A stretch of 64,000 nucleotides of DNA from Aquatica leii (taxonomy: Eukaryota; Arthropoda; Insecta; Coleoptera; Lampyridae): the NCBI GenBank assembly GCA_035610365.1, contig CM069433.1:130652545-130716544 (forward strand), in the 5' to 3' direction. A model generated the notes under the pieces. The model made no database searches. It saw only the letters and a list, made by a program, of their open reading frames with translations, and was not told where the DNA came from. This document shows positions 49,675-60,781 of this stretch, one piece after another. The translations under genes and the position numbers were made by a program. Each line of letters opens with the position of its first letter. The first letter of the stretch is position 1.

Positions 49675-50480
49675 AAACGATTTGCTAACGATAGAAGTAA
49701 GATTTAGACAATAGAAACAAATTTTGATTTGTTGTTTTTTTAAACATAGTGCGGTAATTACGTAATGAAAGTTTATGATACCAATAGTATGCATAGGCGT
49801 TATACATTTCCAAATTTAAACATTTTGGCAGAGTGGCAAAATTCTTGAAAAAATTTGATACAAAGAAATTTTGTAGAACATTTTACAAGAAAATTTAAAA
49901 TTTGTAAGAATTAACGGCCGATTATGGTGTCAAGCGATTTAATTTTAATCCTTTAGTATAGGTAAATATAACGGCCGTTGCCGATGGAACGTGATCGAAA
50001 CGGTCCTATAAGACACAGTATGTTGCTTCTTCTGGTGTGGCATTTATTGTTGGTGCCAACACTGTTAAATTATTATTTGTCGCCGTTAGAAACAAATGTT
50101 GCCCTGTGTGGGAAAGGGCAAAACCAAGAAATACATATTACAGTGGGCGAACACAAATGTTACAAAAACTGATCAAGAACATCTAGGGCAATGGAATTTG
50201 ACATCATATTAGAGGGTTTTAAGCGTACTGTGGAAATAGTAGTGTCTGCAAAAACTTGTGTGCAGATAAACCATGCGGGAATGACATTTTAATTAAAAAA
50301 ATTGAATACAAGAATCATCTTTCCAATTCTACAATTGTAAAAACGATTTCTGCTCCGGACACTGTAATAAAAATCCCTTGATAGAAGCATTTAGCTTGCT
50401 AACTGATATAACTATCGCAAAAATGATAGTCGTGCGATAATGAACATTCTCAAGAGAATAATCCCAATTACCACTAAACT

Positions 50481-50609
50481 TTTATAATTTTTGCGCCACC
50501 TGGCTTTCAATAGTGTAACTTCTTTATTCGTAAAAAATTGCAGCTTTTACACATTTTATAATATTTTTTGTTGCGCTACCTGGCTCACAGTAGTATAACT
50601 TTTTAATTT
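50481..50609 (+). repeat. Diverged local duplication of about 50 bp
   Basis: Segments 50481-50529 and 50555-50609 align with small gaps. Both have TTTTATAAT, then TTTTTG, then GCGC(C/T)ACCTGGCT, then AGTGTAAC or AGTATAAC and TTTATT or TTAATT. The period is about 75 bp. Function unknown. Confidence 0.7.
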
Positions 50610-52480
50610 TAATAACTTCACCGTTAAAGCAGCACCTACTAGAGATTACACTCTAAGTGTAAATATGGCCGACGAGACCCCGCTCTTAAGCAGCTAGTTT
50701 TTTGTGTTAATTTTTCTTCGAATAGAAAAACCCATATTAACCTGCAGGCTAAAACTATGCCAAACCTTTCAGTCTATTTATGGACAACTAGTTCTGAGTA
50801 AGCAATTATTTAATGCGAATAACACGTTGAGTTTTTTTTGTAAAAAGTTAACAATATTTTTTTTTGAAAACTCTTAATGACTAATTTTCTATCAAAATGT
50901 TGGAAACGATAATTAAAGCTTTTAGGTCAATGCTATTTTCTATTAAGGGTACGCTTTACCTTACTCTGAAGTTATTTAAAATACACGGTAGTAATTAATA
51001 ATTTTTCCCTGTAATAAAATTAGTCTATTACTCATACTAAAAGTTTACCTTTTGAGTAGAATGACATTGAACTCTTAAAGTAAGGACATTACAATATTAC
51101 GATTTTTGTGTTTATATTTATTTTACCTTGAACTAACAATTATTGCAAAAGGTCGTTGCTGTATTTATTTATCGTTATATAATTATGTACTAACACAGCT
51201 TAAATGTGTTAAATACCTAAGGAAGTTTATAAATTGTATGTAATAAATAAAATAAATCCAGTCTTTGTTGTTCGTAGTTATAAACTATACTAGTTTGTGT
51301 GATTTAATATTTTACACAAGAAAAACTGTTCTGTTTCTTCTTTTCTTTGACGATAGTTATTGTAGGATTCAATAGTGATTTATCTGCTTCATAATTCCAT
51401 ATTTAATTAAAGGCAGTTGGGGTAAATAAACATAGACCATTTATTAAATTAGGAATTATTGGTTTTAGACAGCCAGGACGATAGCAAATCTATTTGGTAA
51501 TGTTTTCCTTAAATCGTTTAAATGAATAAATTTTTTAAAAGTTTTTACGAAAAAATAAAAGTATTTACATTTACCCTTAGGGGTAAACAACATTTGTTAC
51601 AGCACGACTAGAGCAGATGTAAACTAAATAAATTTGAAGCTTTTATACTTAACTTTACAGCACCAAATTACAATTATTCAATAAAACATTACAAGTAAAC
51701 TTAAATATTTAATTTACTATGTTTTACTTTTTTTGTCCATTTAATGAACGAGATAAAAATTGTTTTTGTGGATCTTTGAGATTTTACGATATAAAAATTG
51801 TCTTTCTTTTTAGCTCTTTATTGTTTTACAACGAACAAATTTTTAGCTTCGCTTAACTCTGTTTTCAGACGTTAAAAGGTTCAATCTCAGTTGCTATTTT
51901 GTTTTGGCTCCAAGTAAAAGTGTTTTTTAAAAACATTTTCAGTCTTCTTTAATACCTTTAAAACTGAACTTTGTTTCTAGAAAGAAAATAGATACTAAAT
52001 TTATTGATAAGAAAATTTGTTGAATTTTGATGTAGAAAAACCTTAAAATATTGTCGCTTATCTTTATTGCTTACTGCTTAGTTGTAGGTACTCAAAAGTT
52101 TCTACGTCGTTTTCTCATTTAATCTATACATTGTCGTTCGTTTTAAATGAGATGTAGACCACTTGAAGAAAAAAGGTACTGATATCATTTTATTCCACTG
52201 ATTACAGGTTAGTTACAGATTACAGATAAATGCCTAATATAACTAAAGATTACTGAGGGTTTCAAGCAATTACTAATATGTTATCAGCAATTACTAATGA
52301 TTTCATAAGATTCCACAAATAAAAAAAAATGTTCAAGAAACAAATACTAATTAATTTTATAAAACATAATCACAACATTTACTCTTCACGATATCCACTA
52401 GAATATTTAGAAGTTATTGCTGACAGATTTCATGATGTGTTTGAGAACGTTTACATAAAAATATTCGTTTTTTATTAACG

Positions 52481-53055
52481 GCTTTGGTATATGGTACATA
52501 AATAATTTTTGATTCCGTAAAAACCGTGTTGGTCCATTTGGCAAGTTCTAAGTTTTCCTGTGTCTTTTTCAGAAACTTCTGATTTGAACCTTGAACACAG
52601 TAATCCTAAACTTGGCGTCATGGTAAGGACATTCAGTAAAGAATACTGTATAGATTTTTAAGATCCTGACAAATATGAAAAACAAAGAACACTTCCAATA
52701 TAAAATTTTTGAAAACGTCCACTCTCATAAGTCGATAACAACTTATTTTCTTTTCATAAGTGCTAATCATCAAAATTAAAAACTCTTTCCTACATCATCA
52801 CATATTGCAACAAACGGACTGTCAGGAAAAATATTTTCCACTTGAAACGTTTTTACAGCTGTCTCCCAAAACTATAAGTGCGTATTCGCATAGATTTTCC
52901 GTTTTGCTGTGTGTTTTAAAACCTTTATTCGCATTTTCACCCAGGAATTTCTCTTCAGAATCATTTTCTTCCTCGCTTTCTTTCATGTTGTCAGTTGTAT
53001 TTTTATATTTTTCAGTGAAAGGAACACATATGGTATATGATTTAACTGTAATTTG
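52481..53055 (-). other. Possible decayed coding stretch, family unknown
   Basis: A minus-strand frame below about 53005 reads KKARKKMILKRNSWVKMRIK, then VLKHTAKRKIYANTHL, a stop, and ETAVKTFQVENIFPDSPFV. Composition looks more protein-like than the surroundings, and Lys-rich WxxxxRKxL-type segments occur in some repeated insect gene families. I cannot name the family. It may be chance in AT-rich DNA. Confidence 0.2.
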
Positions 53056-53059
53056 GGTT

Positions 53060-53520
53060 TCTGTAACAAACTTGGTATGAAAATTTGGTACGAGTGGGAA
53101 ATTTAAACGCGAGCGTATGCGAGTTGAACATAATGAGATACAATTTACAACAAATTGGAGTTATTTATATTGAAAAAAAAACTAACCCTTATTAACTTGT
53201 ATTTATACATTTATATTTGACATTTGGTAGTGGTTGTGGAGAAAATATACTTGCATTTTTATTTAACAATTTAACTTAACAGAAATTATAAATGAAGCTT
53301 ACATTAGTACTTTGTAGCAAATGTTAGACTAACTATTGTTGGTGATTCGTTTCTTGACTTCTTTTATTTATTGACAGTCTCAGTAGAGTGAATCATTGCA
53401 AATTTTGTTTTGGCCAGTTTTCCCAATTTTGTGTTCATAGTAAGTTCGTAAAGGTAGTAAACTGGTTTTTTTGTTCTCTAATATAAACAATCACTAGTTT
53501 CTTGTGTAGACGCAGTGATG
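53060..53520 (+). repeat. Unclassified repeat, copy A
   Basis: This aligns with 57256-58190 in two blocks. First is GGTACGAGTGGGAAATTT with GCGAGCGTATG, through to AACAGAAATTATAAATGA near 53295. Second is TCTTGACTT, then GACAGTCTCAGTAGAGT, through AAAGGTAGTAAAC and CACTAGTTT near 53495. Copy A lacks about 80 bp in the first block and about 390 bp between the blocks compared with copy B. No coding was recognised. It may be a transposon family or an old local duplication. Confidence 0.75.
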
Positions 53521-56250
53521 GTTGGAGAAGCCGAGTTTTTAATTTTGCAGAAATTTGAGGATACATTGCTTCGCTTTCACCAAGGTACCAATCTTGCCTT
53601 TTCATAATTGACTACGTAATAGATGACGCGTAGCTTTTAATAACCTGCTATCCTCATCGGCAGAGATGCCCAATATTAAAATACCACTACGTTCTGCTTT
53701 TTATGTCATTCATCACCATCTATTTTCAATTTCTTTGTAGGGAAACTTCCTATCGGTTCCAAAAAGGCAAATACAAAAAACGGATATACTACGAGATGAA
53801 TTACTAACTAGGGGCTGCGCCATAATACAAAACACGTTGAAACAAATATGTTGCGAATAACTTTAGGTCTGTGTTATACCTTTGGTCACTTTTAATCTGC
53901 AGGAATTTTGTTTTGCAGTTTCACATAGAGTATTTAGAAAATGACTTACGAACTGAGTTACAAACATTGTACAAACTGGAACTTTTTCTGTTCTTCATCG
54001 TAAAGACAGGTGCGTAAGTGTTTTGGAAGAGTCGCATTTTTTTAATGAGTAGATCAAGTTTATTAAGAATTGGAAACAAAAGTGTTATTTTTGCGTTTCC
54101 AATGGCAGTTGTAGATAATCGTTGTTTTTGTAGATAGAGTCAACTATTTCATATATTACTTTTTCTATGTTTTTTTATTGGACGTGTAAGTTATTTTTTT
54201 TCGTGTTATTTTCCTGTGAAATTTGAAGACAATCCTGATGACGATCCTTTTCAGGAATCTCAGTGATTGCTCACGTAGTTAAAAATTTTGATTCAGTTTG
54301 ATGGTGTTGTTCTGTAGCATCTTCCAAAACTTTCTGTTGTTTTCATCAGATTCATCTAATAATGGTATTATACTTGAAGCTTGCTCTGCTGCGACTGTAG
54401 TTCAATATTTTTGTGGACCTTGTTTACATATAACTAGAAGATGAAAACCGCTTTTGCAGCTTAATTAATTTTATAGTACATTTACTTTATCCAATAAGAC
54501 ATTTTACTTCAGCCGTGAGTATGTCTTGCGAAGCTTTTTTAACCTCAATATTCATAACTTCACATGAATCAATATCAACTTTTTAAAAAGTCCGGAATTG
54601 TTTTTCGGCGGCTTTTTGAGTAAATTCTCAAGATGTCGTTTTACTTTTCCAAGACATTCGTCCTGAACTAGGTCTTGTGTATTCTTACTTTCAGTATGGG
54701 AATGTGTAAACAAAATGTTTAATCGTGGTGGTAGTTTTAGACGTATTATTTTTTTGTTTTTGCGGTTTTGATTACGATTATAAGCGACTTTCGGCTTAAA
54801 CCGCGTCGTAACCGAACACCCAGACTTTTCAGGCTTAGTTCTAGCCTTTTCTTGAAAGCCAAAACAAGAAGTAGAATTGGCATTTGCCGTATTGTCGTTC
54901 GTGAACCCAAACAAAATTACGTTTTGCAAAACATTGTAGCTTGCATCATCGGAGTGATGAATGTCACTAAAGGAAAAAATGTACGTGGCAGCATTATATC
55001 AATAGCAATCAGGTAATTAAAGGACTTTCCTTTGCCGCTTGACTGATTTCGTTATTACTCGGAGTAAGATCTTTATTTTAGAGAGTTTAGCATTGGTAAC
55101 CAAGATTTTCTGAGTTTTAAACCGTTTCCCGGTTTATATTATATGGATGTTTTTCTATTCGGATTAGTCTGAGAAAGTAGAAAAGAGTTCTAGCCAACAC
55201 TTTAGTTTAGTCAAAGTTTAGCATGTGTACTTGGCTCCTCACGTATTCTGCCACTGCGGAAGAAAGACGGTTTAAGACACAGAAAATCTTGGCTACCATC
55301 TAAGACAAAGATCAACCTTCTTGGAAAAGGCAAAATCTTATTATGAGGAATAACGAAGTCAGTCCAGAGGTAACGAAAAGTAAAAGTTGGTATCACTGCA
55401 TTGTAAGTTGACGTTACATGAAGAAGAAATCAAAATTATTGTAATTTAACAATCCAAAAGTTGTTTGAAAATTAAAATTATACAAAAAATAATGAAATTG
55501 AGTCTAAATAGAGAAAATAGTATAAAACACACGTCATAGAATACGTTTCAATCACTACCGTATGAAACTCAGTATCGTGATTGAAGCGCATTCATTCTAT
55601 AACCTGTATTTAATATACTATTCCACAAAGCTGTGGATCCAAACACAATTTTAGGCTTTTAAAAGGGTTCGTCCACAAACAATGTTTCAGTCACCGTGTT
55701 AGCTGGTGTCGACATATCAATCTAGATATTTGACTAAAAGAAATCAAAGTAAAACTCAAATTAAAAGATTAATTACAAACTCCAAATATTTAATAATACT
55801 TTTGATACCAAAAATCTTTTTCTATAAAGGCAAAAAATAAAACTTTTTTACTGTTGATTTTTGGCAATGAACTCTTAGCAAGGTTAGAAATAATGAATTA
55901 AAAATGTCCTATTGTAAAAAGCGATAGAACATATTATTTTAGGCACAAATTTAGCTCAGGGACGATTCTCTTACTGTTGTTATAAGACTAAAAACAATAA
56001 TAATGAAATTTTGCGCAAGAAATATTTAACACACTGTCAAGCTCATTTTCACCGAATATTTACAATGATTGTTCAAAGAGAAATTATATGTGCATACAAT
56101 GAAAGATTGTTTAATGTACATTTTGTTACAAAAATTGTTTTTATGCAGTACATAGTAAGAACAACATAATATTTCATACGAAAAATAAATGTAACCATTT
56201 AGAAGCTACAGATTAATTAATAAAGAACGTGAAACAAGTTGGTGTAACTG
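53521..56250. other. AT-rich non-coding interval
   Basis: No supported gene. A 125-codon Asn/Lys-rich minus-strand frame at 54552-54929 is long for this composition but has no domain I recognise. The small inverted repeat at 55536 is listed separately. Confidence 0.4.
55536..55600. repeat. Short inverted repeat (hairpin)
   Basis: ATAGAATACGTTTCAATCAC (55536-55555) is mirrored by GTGATTGAAGCGCATTCATT plus CTAT (55577-55600), with two base changes and a 4-base insertion, around a 21-base spacer. It could be the collapsed ends of a small DNA transposon or a transcribed hairpin. Confidence 0.7.
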
Positions 56251-56254
56251 ATTA

Positions 56255-56888
56255 GAGGAGAGTGTTGTACCTTGGACCATTTTTTTGGCAGGCTTCAAAC
56301 TCAACATGGAGGGTTGTGATAATTAGTTTTTGCATACAATAGTTTATCTGGAGTATATACTTCTAATTTGTGGATTTATAACAAGTGAAATAATTTGTTA
56401 AGCGGTAAAAAAACTTATTGAAAAAAAAAAGTCATTTGGTCCAATGTACGGCACATGGTTGTACCTTGGCGCAATCTTAATTGTACCTTGGTTTAATAAT
56501 GTAAACAATTAGATATTCAATCAAACATTTTTTTTATTAATTGCAGTAGCACGAGAAAGACTAGTAGCCTCTGGTTTTTGCAATGACAACAGTTTTATTT
56601 TTTTATTGTTTGCCATGGCAAACTCGTAGGCAAGTTTTTGCAATTCATTTTTCAAAAGACCGTAATGCAATTTTTAAATAGTCTGCAAGTAGCAATTCTT
56701 CGTCTTCGTCTTCAGAAAGTATTTTGCGATAGCTGATATTTGATTGGTAGGTAAACGAGTCTTCTTGCGATGACTTATGACTTTTTAAATGTCGAAGCAA
56801 AGTAGTTTTTGAACAACACAAGTTGCATGTACCTTGGACCGGTCCGAGGTACAACAACATATTTGGTCCAAGGTACACAACCGGCAAC
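56255..56888 (-). mobile_element. Short pogo-like deletion derivative with repeated terminal motif
   Basis: TGTACCTTGGACC occurs at 56266-56278 and, inverted, at 56865-56877. Each copy ends 24 bp in from a flanking TA dinucleotide (56253-56254 and 56889-56890). The outer 11 bp of the two ends match poorly. Internal copies lie at 56438-56449 (inverted, one change), 56460-56469, 56483-56491, 56828-56840 and 56841-56853 (inverted). The last two form a near-perfect 26-bp palindrome. A broken pogo-type transposase piece lies inside. TA flanks plus a pogo-like gene suggest an internally deleted pogo element of 634 bp. The boundaries are inferred. Confidence 0.6.
56515..56887 (-). pseudogene. Fragment of pogo/CENP-B-like transposase with possible C2H2 finger
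   Basis: The minus-strand frame from 56887 reads MPVVYLGPNMLLYLGP, then CNLCCSKTTLLRHLKSH, which has the spacing of a C2H2 zinc finger, then LSEDEDEELLLADYLKIALR. After a one-base shift it reads LKNELQKLAYEFAMANNKKI and QKPEATSLSRATAINKKNV, then a stop at about 56515. The last two stretches resemble arthropod pogo/jerky transposases (LAYELA..N, then RKPEATSLARA..FN..NV). The segment normally between them is deleted, and the DDE domain is missing altogether. The repeated YLGP reflects the terminal DNA motif being read as protein, so the true start may lie elsewhere. Confidence 0.5.
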
Positions 56889-57255
56889 TAAGGATCAAAT
56901 TCGACAAACGCAGTTTAGAGGTTATGTTTTTAATTTGTCATTTTATGTACTTTCAAGAGAAATGCATATGAGACTTGCCTGGTTTATTGCCGCACATCAC
57001 AAAAAATAAACTTACATTACTTTTATAAAAATTGTTGGAATATTTACTTTCGATAGCCAAAAACGTTTCGAGAGCTGCATTTCCTCAAAATCTGCTCTGA
57101 TCGGAATGAAAATTGGACGTGGCGACGTCTAATGGCAACATACGCGAATGTGCACCTGAAGAATTCTGTTGTAAAATGTGTAATAGGAAACCTGTGAAGA
57201 GGTCCAAAACAGTCTCCTCTCCTCTGAAATACACATAGAATAAAATAATTTGTAA

Positions 57256-58190
57256 CCAAGTTGGAATAAAAGTTTAATACGAGTGGAATATTTGAAGCGC
57301 GAGCGTATGAAGCGTGAGGAGCTACGAGCATCGAATTTTTATTTTAACACAATAATAGACAGTATTTTTTCTGCGATAGCACTGAATAAGCTGAATAGAA
57401 TGAGATCAAACTTAAATCAAAGATTTACTTCTATTGATACTTTAGTAAAAAAGGCATTCTTATTAAATTGTATTAACGTTTACACTATTTGACTATCGTT
57501 AGTGATTGTGAAGAAAATATATTAGCATTTGAATTTAAGAATTTAGTTTAACAGAAATTATAAATGAGACATACTCAATCATTTTTGCTATTTATCTGTA
57601 CTTGCGAATGTACCTTATCATGTTGATTATTTTTCTTTGATGATTTACAAAAAAAACTACGGTATTTTTTTTTCGTAACGGTTACACAAAGTTAATTTTT
57701 ATAAAATATACTTATTACAACTGATGCTGGATAATTTGGTGGTCCATTTATCCTTTGTTGTGTCTTTATTTCAATTAGTTGTGTTAACCTATAACTATGC
57801 TGGTAGAAAAAACTCCACTACTGTTTATCGATGGCAAGATAGAAACTTAACCGGAATATTGTTAAAGATGCGAATTTTTATTCCCAAGTTGTTAAAGGCC
57901 GCTGGATTTAGGTTGAGGCTGAAACTGTCTTAAAGCCGTGTTCTGCTTTGTAGCAGATAGAATGACGTGTGTTTGTAATGGAGTGACTGAGTATCTTGAC
58001 TTTTGCTTATCGACAGTCTCGGTAGAGTCAATCACTGCAAATTCATAATTGGCATTAGGTCTTTAACTGCCTAGTTAACATTTTTTAGCTAATTTTTCAA
58101 TTATGTGCTCATACTAAGTTGGTAAAGGTAGTAAACGGCTTTTTCTGGTTTATTTTAAGCAACCACTAGTTTATCGTGTACACACAGCAA
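57256..58190 (+). repeat. Unclassified repeat, copy B (longer)
   Basis: This is homologous to 53060-53520. Matching blocks are 57260-57570 (AATACGAGTGG, GCGCGAGCGTATGA, AACAGAAATTATAAATGA) and about 57985-58175 (TCTTGACTT, GACAGTCTCGGTAGAGT, AAAGGTAGTAAAC, CACTAGTTT). The intervening 57580-57985 has no counterpart in copy A. No recognised coding. Confidence 0.75.
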
Positions 58191-60120
58191 TCTGATCTAA
58201 TATTATTAAATTTTTCCTTCTTAGACCTTATACTGTCTAAGAAATGTTATTGTAACTATTTAATTCCATGATTTGTCTTGGTTGTCTTTCTATCTTTGCG
58301 AACGACGGCTACTAATGCTACTTTTTCTGTAGAGTGCTCCAACTTGAAATTCATTTTTAAACTCGCTTTGCTAGTCATACACTAAAATATTATTTCACGT
58401 TTATAAGAAATGCCAAACAATATTGATCAAATATTACAAACTCTATGACTATCTGATTAAGCACAATTTACAATGTTGAAGGATTTAACCATTTAAAAGC
58501 AATATAAAGTGAACTTTTTGGAAACGATTCTTACTAAACATGAAGTATTTGTTTAAAACTTTCGAAAGATGCTATGGTAAATAATATGTAATTACATCCA
58601 CTGTAGATATAACAGTTCTGTTGTTTATACGTTTCAAGATTTACGTTTGGTAGTTCCAAACTATCACGCAAGTTCAACGTAAACAAAAATAGCCATTTAT
58701 TTTAGTTCAGGTGCAGATTGTGCAATCTGTCTTCATTTGTATCGTGAGACAAAATATGCAAACACTTTGATACGGAGCCGACAGAAATTCGTCGGAAAAC
58801 ATCATACAAATTATAATCTTTTGGTATATTATTAGATTAATTGTAATAAGAATGTTTGAAAGTCGCAGATTATTTTTATCTTTCAATATTTTTATGTCAC
58901 TGCTAGACTGAATGGTATTAAAGCTTTGAGTTAATCAGTATTTTTAAGGTCTTGCAATCAAATGAAATCGTTATAATTATTATTAGTTTATTATTGGTGA
59001 ATTTTAAGAGCATATTGTTTTGATTCGAATGTTTTAATGCAAATACCAAAACTGACGCGAAATCTTGGAAAAATTGTGTCTGGTCATTCTTAAATTAAAT
59101 TTAGTCACTATATGTTAAAAACATTACTGAATTGAGCACGAAATATCTGTGTATATCTCAGTCGCTAAATAATGTAAATTAATCTATTAAAAAGAAGTAA
59201 CAATGTTTACTAATACATAGAAATTTCTTGTTGTAGGTTATGCATTGGAACTTCGTTGTTCTGCATATTACCAATCCAATGAAGAGTTTTTCTTTTTATA
59301 TCTTTTCACAATATCGGTAGACGATCCCTTTTCTGAATATTCTCTTTGCAGTGTGTTTTGTCTAGCCACATTTTCTAATATATACACCGATTGTCAATTA
59401 CAAACTACACCTAGCATGTGGTGTTGAAGTTGATTTTTTTGTTATCGTAGCTGTTTTTTGCTTTCTGTTATGTTTGAAAACAAAAATTGCTTATGAATAT
59501 GTTTTGTTTAAAAAAATAATAATTGTTTTAAAAATGTATGTTGACCATCATTCTGGTTCCGTTCGATTCTAGTATTATCGACTAAAAACAAATTGTCTAT
59601 AAAGAGTTGTATTTTTTCTTTTAAATGTCATCAAATCTATCAGTTTTCATCCAATTATCTGCTGGAGCGATTCTAGCAGTCAATTGATTTTGATATTTTA
59701 TAAAAGCAAAGTTGTAATAGGGTGAACAACATTTTTTCTTGCCGCATCGCTTCTTTTTGTTTTATTAAAAGTTGGGAAATATGAGCCAAGTGTTATTACA
59801 CCAAAGACTATTTGATGCATTGAAAAAAAATTCACTCACGCGTACTCGGTGTCGTTATTCAAAACTAGGTTAAGCTTTCTCAAGTTTTAGTGTGCTTGTT
59901 GCCTTAAAAATGAATGTAGCATGTTTAATTTTACTTTTTTTTTGTTAAATCTCAAATAATAAAACTTCCGTTCGTTTCAGATAACGTTATTCCTATAATT
60001 TTCTTTTAAAGATTTAATTGCGATATTCTAAAGATTTTAGCGTTAGTTTTTCTCATATTTTTGTCTGTGATTTGTTTTTCACCACTGCAAGTACGCACTG
60101 GTTAGATTATATATGTCTGT
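58191..60120. other. AT-rich non-coding interval
   Basis: No supported gene. At 59237 an acceptor (TTGTTGTAG) precedes an open stretch to 59427 that reads YALELRCSAYYQSNEEF. It is phase-compatible with the exon candidate at 22814 but has no recognised similarity. Confidence 0.4.
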
Positions 60121-60139
60121 TGAGGTTTATTATTCCAGA

Positions 60140-60592
60140 TGCATACTAATTTAGCTTTGTATCAATTCTTTTCTACAACAGTTGTCTCCGTTTATTGATG
60201 ACGAAAGTTTCCTTAGACTGGGTGGATGACTGGTCTTCTCTGCCTTGAATCGGTTCTCTTGTCGATCGCTGTAATTGCTTCAGCGAGCTTATCTCTCCGC
60301 TCTTTTGTGTTCTTACTATTATGTCGGCTCTTCTCATTCTGCTCCTCAGACCGTTCAAGCTCTATTACAAGCTAATTTCTGGAGTATTTCTCTTCCCAGT
60401 CTTCTGAGAAAACGCATTCGTCTATGCATGACGTATCATTGTTTTCGAGCACATTTAATCCAACAATGGCGCCTGTACCGCGTTTATTAGCAAAAGTCAT
60501 TCACCTTAACCTGCGCAGATTATATCGGCCTTTTACTGTTAAGGTTACGTAAGCGAACTCAACATGTATGTCTTGTATTGCTAAAGGGTATT
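60140..60592 (+). pseudogene. Bel/Pao LTR-retrotransposon integrase fragment
   Basis: The plus strand reads LSPFIDDESFLRLGGRL, the zinc-binding entry segment of Bel/Pao integrases (L.PF.D..G.LRVGGRL). In another frame it reads APQTVQALLQANFWSISLPS and LRKRIRLCMTYHCFRAHLIQ, corresponding to the HHCC region (HAG.Q..LALLRQ.FWI, C..C.R). Finally DYIGLLLLRLRKRTQHVCLV matches the start of the catalytic core (DY.GP...R...GR). In the family this enzyme inserts the element's DNA copy. The sequence is cut at about 60592 by the tail of an R1-clade LINE, so the remainder would lie beyond the window. LTRs are not visible. Confidence 0.68.
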
Positions 60593-60608
60593 TATTTATT
60601 TTTTTTTG

Positions 60609-60781
60609 CTGAAGGGGGAAATCCATTATGGACACCTCGCGGGAAGACATTTCTATTCCGCAAGGTAGTGCCGGACTCTTACCGGCTAAAACCCCCGCCT
60701 TCTTTCCTATTTGTTGACAGAGGTCAAAGGAATCGCCTAATGGCATTCATCTTCGCCCTAGGATTTAGGTTGTTTCTTTTC
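60609..60781 (-). other. R1-clade LINE 3' UTR with hairpin
   Basis: Read on the minus strand, this region has GGCGGGGGTTTTAGCCGG and then a 5-bp perfect stem, GCCGG, loop, CCGGC (60686-60670), followed by GTACTACC-like sequence and the A-rich tail. GC-rich 3' UTRs with a GGGG(T)TTTAG block and small stem-loop are common in R1-clade elements. There they are thought to be recognised by the element's own reverse transcriptase. That role is inferred here. Confidence 0.6.

Larger units (their letters stand above)
46105..52480. other. Long AT-rich non-coding interval
   Basis: No supported gene over about 6.4 kb. It contains the two small duplications listed at 49484 and 50481. Frames such as 49978-50172 are short and unrecognised. 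Confidence 0.45.
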
